Assembly (NCBI RefSeq): GCF_009828115.1 | Contig: NZ_WTYL01000001.1 | Location: forward strand, 248,001 to 312,000 | Length of the DNA stretch: 64,000 nt | Direction: 5' to 3' | Origin: Allopontixanthobacter sediminis | GTDB taxonomy: Bacteria; Pseudomonadota; Alphaproteobacteria; Sphingomonadales; Sphingomonadaceae | Part shown: piece by piece, positions 1 to 8,285 of the stretch | Layout of the letters: every line of letters starts with the position of its first letter | Numbering within the stretch: the stretch's first letter is position 1 | Position numbers and translations under genes: made by a program | The notes under the pieces: generated by a model | The model's database searches: none | Told to the model about the DNA's origin: nothing | What the model saw: only the letters and a program-made list of their open reading frames with translations

Positions 1-435
1 CATTCCGGCAGCGACTTCGTGGGCGAAGGTCGGGCCGGACAGGATTGCGATATCGCTTCCCGGCGCTGCGGCCTTCGCGACATCGTTCATCAGCCGTCCG
101 CTGCCCGCTTCGATGCCCTTGCTGCACAGGACGAGGTCGCGCGGGTGGCCAGCCATGCCGCCAAGGACGCGGCCGAGATGCTGCGCCGGGGTCACCACCA
201 GCGCAGTGTCATAACCCGCGAAATCGGCAAGATTGCCGGTTGCTTTGATGGATGCGGACAGGCTTGCGGAGGGGAGATACAGGCTGTTGGTTCGGCGGCT
301 GTTGATTTCCTCGACCAATTCCGGCTCCAGCGCCCAGATCAGCACTTCGCGCCCGTCGGAGGCGAGCATCTGCGCGAGGGCGGTGCCCCACGCGCCCGCA
401 CCGAGGACGCCGACCGGTTTCGCACCGGCGCTCAT
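1..435 (-). CDS. gpsA: Glycerol-3-phosphate dehydrogenase [NAD(P)+], N-terminal part (cut by window edge)
   Basis: Cytosolic enzyme that reduces dihydroxyacetone phosphate to sn-glycerol-3-phosphate for phospholipid synthesis. Only the first 145 codons lie in the window; the C-terminal substrate domain is beyond position 1. The N-terminus carries the Rossmann dinucleotide loop GAGAWGT (residues 12-18), and the visible end reads [12 protein letters not shown], the family signature between the two domains. The ATG at 435 overlaps the stop of tsaD by four bases (ATGA), so the two genes are translationally coupled. This linkage with tsaD is common in alphaproteobacteria. Nothing is unusual in the visible part. 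Confidence 0.96.
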   Translation of the reverse strand, partial: MSAGAKPVGVLGAGAWGTALAQMLASDGREVLIWALEPELVEEINSRRTNSLYLPSASLSASIKATGNLADFAGYDTALVVTPAQHLGRVLGGMAGHPRDLVLCSKGIEAGSGRLMNDVAKAAAPGSDIAILSGPTFAHEVAAGM

Positions 436-1466
436 CCTTTCGACCCCGCGCCGCGCACCAGCGCAGCATCCGGATCGAGCGGCCAACGGGGGCGGGCGGC
501 AAAATCGAGCGGATCGGACTGGCCGGTGGCAAGCCGCTCCGCCCCCGCCCATGCGATCATCGCGGCGTTGTCCGTGCACAGTGCCATAGGCGGCGCTACG
601 AAGGCCATGCTGCGCTGCGCCGCGAAATCTTCCAGCGCGCTGCGGATGGCGGTGTTGGCGGCCACCCCGCCTGCAACCACAAGAGCCGGCATGGCTTCGC
701 TGGCATCCAGCGACACCCGCAGCCGGTCGATCACGCAATCGATCGCAGCTTGCTGGAAACTGGCGGCGATGTCGGCATCGCTGTATTTGCCGCTGTCCTT
801 GGCGCGCATCACCGCGCTCTTGAGCCCGGCGAAGGAGAAATGCGGTTCGCCGCTACCGACCAATGGGCGGGGCAGGGGCACGGCCTTGGAATCGCCCGAC
901 TGTGCCAACCGCTCGACCGCCGGACCGCCCGGATAGCCCAGACCAAGCAATTTCGCAGTCTTGTCGAACGCTTCGCCCAGGGCATCGTCGATCGTGGTGG
1001 CGAGACGGCGGTACTGACCGACTCCTTCCACCCTGAGGATCTGGCAATGCCCGCCCGATACCAGCAGCAGCGCATAGGGAAATTCGAGTGTCGGATCGGC
1101 GAGGCGGGGGCTGAGCGCGTGCCCTTCAAGGTGGTTGACCGCGATGAGCGGCACTCCGCTGGCCATCGCCAGGGCCTTGGCGCTGACCAGCCCGACCATC
1201 ACTCCTCCGATAAGGCCGGGCCCGGCAGTAGCTGCAATGGCATCAAGATCGCGTAGCTCGACGCCGCCTTCGGCCATGACCTGGCGGATTATCGGAGTAA
1301 GGATTTCCGCATGCGCGCGCGCGGCGATTTCGGGCACGACGCCGCCATAGGGCGCGTGCGCCTCGATCTGCGAAGCGATTACCTGCGCGACGATCCTGCG
1401 GTCGGTGGTGACCAGGGCCGCAGCAGTCTCGTCGCAACTGGATTCTATTCCGAGTACGATCCCCAT
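432..1466 (-). CDS. tsaD: tRNA N6-adenosine threonylcarbamoyltransferase
   Basis: Transfers the threonylcarbamoyl group to A37 of ANN-decoding tRNAs (t6A) together with TsaB and TsaE, in the cytosol. 344 residues, normal length. The N-terminus [12 protein letters not shown] and the metal-binding NHLEGH motif (His112 and His116) identify the family; LVSGGH follows near residue 140. An in-frame upstream start at 1505 would add 13 residues, but the conserved protein begins at [13 protein letters not shown], so I place the start at 1466. It is divergent from hemC, with about 58 bp between the two starts, and its stop overlaps the gpsA start. Confidence 0.96.
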   Translation of the reverse strand: MGIVLGIESSCDETAAALVTTDRRIVAQVIASQIEAHAPYGGVVPEIAARAHAEILTPIIRQVMAEGGVELRDLDAIAATAGPGLIGGVMVGLVSAKALAMASGVPLIAVNHLEGHALSPRLADPTLEFPYALLLVSGGHCQILRVEGVGQYRRLATTIDDALGEAFDKTAKLLGLGYPGGPAVERLAQSGDSKAVPLPRPLVGSGEPHFSFAGLKSAVMRAKDSGKYSDADIAASFQQAAIDCVIDRLRVSLDASEAMPALVVAGGVAANTAIRSALEDFAAQRSMAFVAPPMALCTDNAAMIAWAGAERLATGQSDPLDFAARPRWPLDPDAALVRGAGSKG

Positions 1467-1524
1467 GGGCTTCCCCTGAACGAGATGGATGGCTAGGGCA
1501 AGCAAACGCTATGATTTGGACCCT

Positions 1525-2493
1525 ATGACCAGACCCTCCAATCCTGCATCGTCGCTCCCCTCACCCTTGCTTCGGCTGGGCACCCGTCAGTCGCCGCTGG
1601 CGATGGCCCAGGCCCATGAAACGCGCAGCCGGTTATGCGCTGCGCACGGGTGGGACGAGAATGCGGTGGAACTGGTCCCGGTACGCGCAAGCGGCGACAA
1701 GAACGTCGATGTACCGCTGGCGGATATCGGCGGCAAGGCTTTGTGGACCAAGGAACTCGATGCGTGGCTCGGCGAAGGCCATATCGATCTTGCGGTGCAC
1801 TCGATGAAGGACGTCGAGACGATCCGCCCGCCCCAGTTGACTATAACCGCGATCCTGCCCCGCGCAGACGTGCGCGACGTGCTGATCGGCGCGTCCAGCA
1901 TCACCGGCATTCCCCAAGGAGCCAGGGTTGGGACGAGCGCGCCGCGCCGGGCAGCGCAGATGCTCAGCCGCCGCCCGGATTGCGAGATCGTGATGTTCCG
2001 CGGCAACGTCGCATCGCGGCTGGCGAAGCTGGCAGCGGGCGAGGCGGATGTGACTCTGCTGGCGGCGGCGGGCCTCGAACGGCTCGGCCGGACCGGCACC
2101 GGCACGCCGCTGGAAGTGGACGACTGGCTTCCGGCCCCCGCGCAGGGCGCAATCGGCATTGAATGCCGGACGGACGATGCGGAAACACGCGCCCTGGTCG
2201 CAGCAATCGACCACGCGCCGAGCCATGCCGCGATCATGGCCGAGCGCGCCTTGCTCGCGGCGCTGGGCGGCAATTGCCACAGCCCCATCGCCGTGCTGAG
2301 CGAGATGGCGGACGGCCGCATGACCCTGACATCAGTGCTTTACAGTCCTGACGGGGCCGAGCGGGTGCAGGGCAGCCTGACGTTCGACATTGGCGATACG
2401 GATGCGCCCGCACGCCTTGCGGGTGACCTGCTGCAGCGTGCATCGGCTGGCATCACCGCTTATTTCGACGGGGCGCCCGGGGCAGTTTCTTGA
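1525..2493 (+). CDS. hemC: Porphobilinogen deaminase (hydroxymethylbilane synthase)
   Basis: Polymerises four porphobilinogens to hydroxymethylbilane in haem synthesis. 322 residues from the ATG at 1525, which is preferred over the GTG-type frame opening at 1489 because LRLGTRQSPLAMAQ is the expected N-terminus. VHSMKD (residues 91-96) contains the catalytic aspartate, GTSAPRRAAQ (136-145) lines the substrate site, and Cys251 in LGGNCHSPIAV is the attachment site of the dipyrromethane cofactor. It heads a three-gene run with hemD and a Mic60-like gene; its TGA overlaps the hemD start. Confidence 0.96.
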   Translation: MTRPSNPASSLPSPLLRLGTRQSPLAMAQAHETRSRLCAAHGWDENAVELVPVRASGDKNVDVPLADIGGKALWTKELDAWLGEGHIDLAVHSMKDVETIRPPQLTITAILPRADVRDVLIGASSITGIPQGARVGTSAPRRAAQMLSRRPDCEIVMFRGNVASRLAKLAAGEADVTLLAAAGLERLGRTGTGTPLEVDDWLPAPAQGAIGIECRTDDAETRALVAAIDHAPSHAAIMAERALLAALGGNCHSPIAVLSEMADGRMTLTSVLYSPDGAERVQGSLTFDIGDTDAPARLAGDLLQRASAGITAYFDGAPGAVS

Positions 2494-3185
2494 CCGCCAA
2501 TATTTTTGCCATTCGCCCGGAGCCCGGACTGGCGGCTACCATATCGGCCGCGCGCAGCATGAGTCTCGAGATAGTTGGCGAGCCCTTGTTCGAAATTCGG
2601 CCGGTTGCATGGAGCGCGCCCGATCCCGCCGAAGTCGATGCACTGTTGATCGGCAGTGCCAATGTTTTCCGGCACGGAGGCCCGCAGCTCGACAAGTTCC
2701 GCGGCACGCCGGTGCACGCCGTTGGCCGGACGACGGCGGAACTGGCCGAAAGCGCGGGGTTCACAGTCGAGAGAACCGGTTCGAGCGGGCTCCAGTCACT
2801 GCTGCAGACCGGCGGCGGGACGTCTCCCGGAATTAGGCGTTACCTGCGTTTGTCGGGAGCGGAGCGGGTACCCCTGGAGGTGCCAACCGGTGTCGTGATC
2901 GCGGAGCGTATCGTCTATGACGCAGCGCCGATCGCCATACCGCCGGAGTTTGAAAGAATGCTCCGCGCCGGAGGGATTGTCCTGCTGCATTCCGCTGCGG
3001 CTGCGCGTCATTTCGCCGGGGAATGCGACCGGCTGGGCATACCGAAGAGCGCTCTCCGGCTGGCCGCGCTGGGGCCGCGCATTACCGAGATGCTTGAAGG
3101 CGAGTGGGGCGACATACGCCATGCCGAAGCTCCGAACGATGCCGCATTGCTGGCCTTGGCCAAGGACATGTGCCAAGACCGTTGA
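2490..3185 (+). CDS. hemD: Uroporphyrinogen-III synthase
   Basis: Closes and inverts ring D of hydroxymethylbilane to give uroporphyrinogen III. HemD is poorly conserved in sequence; the call rests on the length (231 residues), the position directly after hemC, an N-terminus resembling other HemD proteins (IRPEPGLAATI), and the segments LLIGSANVFRHG and VHAVGRTTAEL typical of the two-lobed fold. The most likely start is TTG at 2490, forming a TTGA overlap with the hemC stop; no ATG lies nearby. Translational coupling would keep HemC and HemD levels matched. Confidence 0.87.
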   Translation: MTANIFAIRPEPGLAATISAARSMSLEIVGEPLFEIRPVAWSAPDPAEVDALLIGSANVFRHGGPQLDKFRGTPVHAVGRTTAELAESAGFTVERTGSSGLQSLLQTGGGTSPGIRRYLRLSGAERVPLEVPTGVVIAERIVYDAAPIAIPPEFERMLRAGGIVLLHSAAAARHFAGECDRLGIPKSALRLAALGPRITEMLEGEWGDIRHAEAPNDAALLALAKDMCQDR

Positions 3186-3237
3186 AACATTTGCCCCTGC
3201 ACGTAAAATCGGGGGACGGGTTGCAGAACAGGAATTG

Positions 3238-4146
3238 ATGGAAAGATATTCGAGTCAGGCCAGCCGGAAAACGACGCCGTTGCGCACGATATTGTGGGCA
3301 ACGGGCGGATCGTTCCTGCTCGGTGCGTCGCTGGTCGGCTATATCGCTTACAAGATGGACGGGAACTGGGACAGCGTCGTCAAATCCGATCCGGCCACCG
3401 AAATCGCTGCCGTGGCCGATGATACAGCGGCAATGCCCGGCCCTACTCCCAGCCCAACGGAAACCGCCAAGGCCGAAGCTGCGGAGCAAGCTGTCGAGCG
3501 GGTTGCCGAGCAGCAGGGCGGCCTCGATCAACGGCTTGCGGCAGCGGAGCAGCGGCTGGCACAGCTCGACCTTCAGACGCAGGCGGCTACCGGCAACGCG
3601 GCCCGTGCAGAGGGGTTGCTGATCGCCTTCGCGACCCGCCGCACGATGGAGCGCGGGGCCGAACTCGGTTATCTGGCGGATCAATTGCGGATCCGTTTCA
3701 GCGATGCGTTGCCCAACGCTGTGAGCACGATCATAGAGACATCACGCAATCCGATCACTCTCGATCAATTGTTGGCACGGCTTGAAGGGTTGGGCCCGGA
3801 ACTGTCCGATTCGACAGAGGAACCTTCGTTCGACCGGTTCCGCCGGGAATTGAGCGAACTTTTCATTATCCGCCGCGAATCTTCACCTTCGCCGCAGCCG
3901 GAACGGCGGCTGGAGCGGGCGCGGTATTTCCTAGAAAGCGGCCGGGTCAGCGCTGCGATCGAAGAAGTGAAGATGCTGCCCGGCGCCTCGCGCGCTTCCG
4001 TCTGGATCAAGGACGCCGAGCGCTATGCCGCAGCCCAACAGGCGCTTGATCTGATCGAAACCTCCGCCGTGCTCGAACCGCGCCGCCTACGTGACGGCGA
4101 AGGAAACCTTGTGCAGCAGGCCAGCCCAGTCGAAGCGGGCGTCTGA
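3238..4146 (+). CDS. Mic60/mitofilin-like inner-membrane protein (short form)
   Basis: 302 residues: a basic N-terminus, one membrane helix at about residues 17-38, an Ala/Glu/Gln-rich coiled coil at about 75-130 and a helical C-terminal region. In alphaproteobacteria the Mic60 homologue, a periplasm-facing membrane-shaping protein, is often encoded directly after hemC-hemD, which is the layout here. The start is the ATG at 3238; the frame is open upstream into hemD, but the conserved N-terminus with its membrane helix begins here. The gene lies 52 bp after hemD and ends three bases from the convergent UbiH-family gene. The mitofilin signature itself is weak by eye, so the name rests mostly on topology and synteny. 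Confidence 0.62.
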   Translation: MERYSSQASRKTTPLRTILWATGGSFLLGASLVGYIAYKMDGNWDSVVKSDPATEIAAVADDTAAMPGPTPSPTETAKAEAAEQAVERVAEQQGGLDQRLAAAEQRLAQLDLQTQAATGNAARAEGLLIAFATRRTMERGAELGYLADQLRIRFSDALPNAVSTIIETSRNPITLDQLLARLEGLGPELSDSTEEPSFDRFRRELSELFIIRRESSPSPQPERRLERARYFLESGRVSAAIEEVKMLPGASRASVWIKDAERYAAAQQALDLIETSAVLEPRRLRDGEGNLVQQASPVEAGV

Positions 4147-4149
4147 CGG

Positions 4150-5373
4150 TCACGCTTTCAGCAATTCGGGCATATCCCCGGTAACCCCGCGGGCTTCGTC
4201 CATGAACCAGTTCTTGAGCGCCGGTACGCGCTGGATGCCAGCCATTCCCGCCCGCCGTACAGCCGAGGCGGTGCGCCCCGGAATTCCGAAGATGCGGGTC
4301 AGCCCATCGGTTGCGAGCGCGACGGTAAAGGCATCGAGCCCGCGCCATTTCTCGTACCGCGCAAGCAGCTGCGCATCGCCCGGTTCCAATCCCAGGCGCA
4401 TCCCTTCGGCGAGCACTTCCGCCAGGGCGCCGACATCCCGCAGCCCGAGGTTGAGGCCTTGGCCGGCAATCGGGTGAATTCCGTGCGCCGCATCGCCAAC
4501 CAGTGCCAGCCGCGGAGCGGTGATCTTGGCTGTATGGTGAAAGCCAAGGGGATAGGATGACCGCGGCGCGACGGCCGTAATCTCGCCGAAAATGCTGCCC
4601 ATGCGCTTTTCGACTTCGGCGAGGAACGCGCGGTCCGACAGTTTCAGGACCCCGGCGGCATCCTTTTCCGCCACGGTCCATACCAGCGCGCTGCGGTGGG
4701 TGCCGTCGGGATTGTCGAGCATCGGCAGCAGCGCAAACGGCCCGGCGGAGTAGAAGATTTCCCACGCCACGTTGTCATGCGGCAATTCGTGCGTCAGACC
4801 GGCGATGATCGCGCGGTGGGTATAGTCCCATTTCGCCAGCACCAACCCCGCCTCGTCGCGGGTGGGGGAGTTACGCCCTTCCGCAGCGACCATCAGACTG
4901 GCGGACAATTCATGGCCATCGCCGAGCACGGCAGAGACGCCGTATTCGCCACGATGGCGGGCGGTGACTTCGGCACGGGAATGCCAGGAAATCAGCGGTT
5001 CTTCCGCTGCGGCTTCGAACAGCGCAAGCCGCAATTCGCGATTGGCGAACATCCGGCCAAGCGATCCCTCGTGCGGTTCTGGGGTGAAATCGAGCCGGCC
5101 CGGGCGCATCTGGTCGGACACGGCGATGCTGGCGATCGCGCTGCCATGCGGTTCGAGCCGGTCCGACAGGCCGATGTTGCGAAACAGGTTCCAGCTGGCG
5201 GTGGAAATCGCCGAGGCGCGCCCGTCGAACCCCTCGGCGGTCAGCTCTGCCGGATCGGCGCGGTCAACCACATGGCTGGTCATGCCTTTCCTTGCCGCAG
5301 CCAGGGCGAGGGTCATCCCGACCAATCCGCCGCCCAGGATCAGTAAATCGCGCTTGTCGGTCTGGGGCTGCAT
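4150..5373 (-). CDS. UbiH/UbiF/COQ6-family FAD-dependent hydroxylase
   Basis: Class A flavin monooxygenase, probably one of the ring hydroxylases of ubiquinone synthesis. 407 residues. The FAD-binding loop LGGGLVGMTLALAAA lies at the N-terminus and the second FAD motif LVGDAAHGIHPIAGQGLN at about residues 285-302, followed by LGLRD. The aromatic position hydroxylated (UbiH, UbiF, UbiI or broader UbiL/M type) cannot be decided from sequence alone; alphaproteobacteria often use fewer, broader enzymes. It is divergent from the DsbD-like gene with an 80 bp gap and convergent with the Mic60-like gene, so it stands alone. Confidence 0.87.
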   Translation of the reverse strand: MQPQTDKRDLLILGGGLVGMTLALAAARKGMTSHVVDRADPAELTAEGFDGRASAISTASWNLFRNIGLSDRLEPHGSAIASIAVSDQMRPGRLDFTPEPHEGSLGRMFANRELRLALFEAAAEEPLISWHSRAEVTARHRGEYGVSAVLGDGHELSASLMVAAEGRNSPTRDEAGLVLAKWDYTHRAIIAGLTHELPHDNVAWEIFYSAGPFALLPMLDNPDGTHRSALVWTVAEKDAAGVLKLSDRAFLAEVEKRMGSIFGEITAVAPRSSYPLGFHHTAKITAPRLALVGDAAHGIHPIAGQGLNLGLRDVGALAEVLAEGMRLGLEPGDAQLLARYEKWRGLDAFTVALATDGLTRIFGIPGRTASAVRRAGMAGIQRVPALKNWFMDEARGVTGDMPELLKA

Positions 5374-5454
5374 TGATTCGCCTTATCTGCTGCTCGATAA
5401 AAGTGGGCTGCGTGTAACTATACTTGGCCATCGCCGAACTGTCGTGCAAGGACA

Positions 5455-7494
5455 ATGCCCGCAATGTCTGCTTTCCGCCCCCTAAACTTCGTCCTGCTGC
5501 TCGCCTTCCTGCTGGCCGCGCTGGCGGCTGCGCCCGCACCTGCAAGCGCGCAGGCGGCGGACAACAACATTGAGGCAAAGCTAATCGCCGAAGGACCCGT
5601 TGCGGCAGGCAAGCGAGCGATGCTGGCGATCCGGTTTACTCCGGAACCGGGTTGGCATGGCTATTGGAAGAACCCCGGTGACGCCGGGTACGGCATGACG
5701 CTCGACTGGCAACTGCCCGCAGGCTGGCAAGCCGGGGAGCCGCAATATCCGGTCCCGCACCAACTCCTCATCAGCGGCCTCATGAACCATGTTTACAAGG
5801 GGCCGTACACCGTCCTGATCCCCGTCACGGCCGCGCAAGACGTGCCCGATGGCGGTAGAGTGCCGATCAGCGTCACTGCGCAATGGCTGGCCTGTACCGA
5901 CGTAATCTGCGTGCCGGAACGCGCGGTGCTTCAGGCCACGGTTCCGACCTCGGGGCAAATCGACCCGCGGTTCACGGAATGGCGCGCGGCGATCCCTCCG
6001 CAGATCGATCGGGCCGCAGCCTTCATGGTCACGGACGAGTTGCTGCGTGTAGCGATACCGCTCCCGGCGGCGCAGGCCTTGCCCGATCCGCACATCTATC
6101 TCGAGAATACCGGCCTGATTGCCTACGGCGCTGACCAGCGCTTCAGCCGGACGGGCGACCTGTTGATCGGTGAAATACCGCTAGCCCTGTACGGCGAAGC
6201 TCCAGAAGACATCAAAGGCATTCTGGCGTTTGAGGACGGGCAGGGTGTCGGCTTCGAAGCGGCCGCGGGACCCGTTCCTGCGGGCGGAGTTCCGCTGGCG
6301 GGTACTGCGTCCGAAACGCCGCCGCTCGCCGTACTCCTGCTTGGGGCGTTCGTGGGCGGATTGATGCTCAACATCATGCCCTGCGTGTTCCCGATCCTCA
6401 GCCTGAAGGCGCTGACGCTGGCACGCGCGGGAACCGGCCAGCGCGAGGCACGGGCCGAAGGGCTGGCGTATACCGCGGGAGTCATCCTCGCTTCGACCGC
6501 GCTGGGCGGGTTGCTGCTGGCGCTGCGCGCTGCGGGAGAACAGGTCGGCTGGGCATTCCAGCTGCAGGAACCCGGCGTCGTGGTGGCGCTGGCCGTGCTC
6601 GCCGCAGCCATCACCGCCAATCTGGCAGGCTTGTTCGAATTGCCCTCGATTTCGATCACCCGGAGGGGCGAACCGGCAAGCGCCTTTGCCACCGGCCTGC
6701 TAGCGGCGGCGGTCGCGACGCCATGCACCGGGCCGTTCATGGCCGCAGCATTGGGCGCGGCGTTGCTGCTACCTCCGGTTCAGGCGCTGGTGCTGTTTGC
6801 CGTACTCGGGCTTGGGCTTGCCCTGCCGTTCCTGCTGATCGGCATGGTCCCGGCGCTGCGGCGGTTGCTGCCGCAGCCGGGCGCGTGGATGGAAGCATTC
6901 CGCAAGCTCATGGCGATCCCGATGGGCCTGACCGCGTTGGCCCTGATGTGGTTGGTGTGGCGTATCGGCGGCGACGTTTTCGCGGTCATGACCCTCGCGC
7001 TGGCGGCAGCGCTGATCGGCGCGTTCGCGCTGCTGGGCCGCCAGGACCGTACCCTTCGCTACGCAGGATTTGCTGCAATAGCTGTCGGGGCGTTGTTGCT
7101 GGCCGGGATGCCCGGGACGTTCGAGCGGTCCTCCGCGCGCGCCGAAACCAGCATCCTCGATCCGGTGGATTTCACCGCGGCCAATCTGGCCGAGGCACGG
7201 TCAACCGGACGCCCTGTTTTCCTGTGGTTCACCGCCGACTGGTGCGTAACCTGCAAAGTCAATGAAAGCGTCGCGATTGAGCGCGATGCGACCCGCGAGG
7301 CGTTCGAGGCGGCGGGGGTGATCGCGGTCAAGGGCGACTGGACCGAACGCGATCCGGAGATAACCCGTTTCCTGACCGCGCAGGGCGCAGCCGGGATTCC
7401 GCTGTATATCTGGTACGGTCCCGACGGTCAGCAACAGCAACTCGGGCAAGTCCTTGCACCCGACAGCCTCGTCGATCTCGCCAACGGAACCTAG
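5455..7494 (+). CDS. DsbD/ScsB-type protein-disulfide reductase
   Basis: Carries electrons from cytosolic thioredoxin across the inner membrane to periplasmic substrates. 679 residues in three parts: signal peptide (about 1-33), a periplasmic N-terminal domain with the pair WLACTDVIC (Cys147/Cys152), a membrane domain with the paired cysteines Cys310 (NIMPCVFP) and Cys424 (ATPCTGP), and a C-terminal thioredoxin domain with WCVTC (597-600). The N-terminal domain resembles the ScsB kind more than E. coli DsbD. ATGs at 5455 and 5464 are both possible. A TATACT hexamer lies at 5418-5423. The stop overlaps tail to tail with the next gene (CTAG at 7491-7494). Confidence 0.9.
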   Translation: MPAMSAFRPLNFVLLLAFLLAALAAAPAPASAQAADNNIEAKLIAEGPVAAGKRAMLAIRFTPEPGWHGYWKNPGDAGYGMTLDWQLPAGWQAGEPQYPVPHQLLISGLMNHVYKGPYTVLIPVTAAQDVPDGGRVPISVTAQWLACTDVICVPERAVLQATVPTSGQIDPRFTEWRAAIPPQIDRAAAFMVTDELLRVAIPLPAAQALPDPHIYLENTGLIAYGADQRFSRTGDLLIGEIPLALYGEAPEDIKGILAFEDGQGVGFEAAAGPVPAGGVPLAGTASETPPLAVLLLGAFVGGLMLNIMPCVFPILSLKALTLARAGTGQREARAEGLAYTAGVILASTALGGLLLALRAAGEQVGWAFQLQEPGVVVALAVLAAAITANLAGLFELPSISITRRGEPASAFATGLLAAAVATPCTGPFMAAALGAALLLPPVQALVLFAVLGLGLALPFLLIGMVPALRRLLPQPGAWMEAFRKLMAIPMGLTALALMWLVWRIGGDVFAVMTLALAAALIGAFALLGRQDRTLRYAGFAAIAVGALLLAGMPGTFERSSARAETSILDPVDFTAANLAEARSTGRPVFLWFTADWCVTCKVNESVAIERDATREAFEAAGVIAVKGDWTERDPEITRFLTAQGAAGIPLYIWYGPDGQQQQLGQVLAPDSLVDLANGT

Positions 7495-8174
7495 CTGGGT
7501 TCCGGCAATTCCGGCGCTGGTTCGGACTTCGCGCGGCAGGCTTCGATCAATTCGCCGGGCAGGGGACTGGGGTTGAGATCAAGCTGGCCCGCTCCGGGGA
7601 GGGTGGCCGCCACGGTGCGTTTGCCCGTCAGGACTTCCAGGTCCGGTTCGTCAGCCGGCATGGCCCCTTCCCACAGCCATGCGCGTCCGTTCCACTCAGC
7701 ATCGACCGGAATGCGCGCGATATGACCGTTGCCGACCAGTGCAAACAGCGCCTTGGCCTGCGCATTCGCGGCGGCAAAGCGGGTGAATTTCATCTGCGCG
7801 ACGCCTCCCGCCAGTTCGCATTCAAGCGCCAGGAAGGGCGTTTCGCCCGGATTGCCGTACAGGATCCGATCAGCGGACTTGCTGTTCGCCCAGACCGCGT
7901 TGGCGGTGTCGGGGGAGGGCAAAGGTTCCCCCACCGCGCCCCTGGCTTCGGCCAGGTCGACCCGCTCGAGATAATCGTCGCTCGCCGGCGGTTTGCAGGC
8001 GGCGACAGTCAGGAGCGCGGAAAACAGGAGGAGCCGGCAGGCCAGCGGAACTTCAACCAGCGGCGTGGTTCCCTGCGTGACAGTGCTGCCGGATGTTTGA
8101 ATGCTCGCAGCCTGTTTGATCCTGACTTTTGGCATGGGCGGAGCAGGACAGTTCAAGTTGGAAGTGGGGGACAT
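7491..8174 (-). CDS. Putative lipoprotein of unknown function
   Basis: A hydrophobic stretch ending in the lipobox LLTVAAC (Cys at about residue 60 from this start) precedes a hydrophilic domain with no motif I recognise, ending in a Pro/Glu-rich tail. The start is uncertain: ATGs at 8174 and 8135 both leave an unusually long leader before the hydrophobic core, and neither has a clear Shine-Dalgarno sequence; a non-ATG start nearer the lipobox is possible. It lies between the DsbD-like gene (convergent) and uvrB (upstream, same strand, 111 bp away). No function is proposed. Confidence 0.68.
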   Translation of the reverse strand: MSPTSNLNCPAPPMPKVRIKQAASIQTSGSTVTQGTTPLVEVPLACRLLLFSALLTVAACKPPASDDYLERVDLAEARGAVGEPLPSPDTANAVWANSKSADRILYGNPGETPFLALECELAGGVAQMKFTRFAAANAQAKALFALVGNGHIARIPVDAEWNGRAWLWEGAMPADEPDLEVLTGKRTVAATLPGAGQLDLNPSPLPGELIEACRAKSEPAPELPEPS

Positions 8175-8285
8175 TCACGGCGGGTTCTATAAGCGCCGAA
8201 CCGCTGCGGGTTCAAGGAGTTCACGCAGCGGGCGGGGGATTATCTAAGGGGCGCGGGTTTGCACCGGGAAATACCGGAACGCGCC

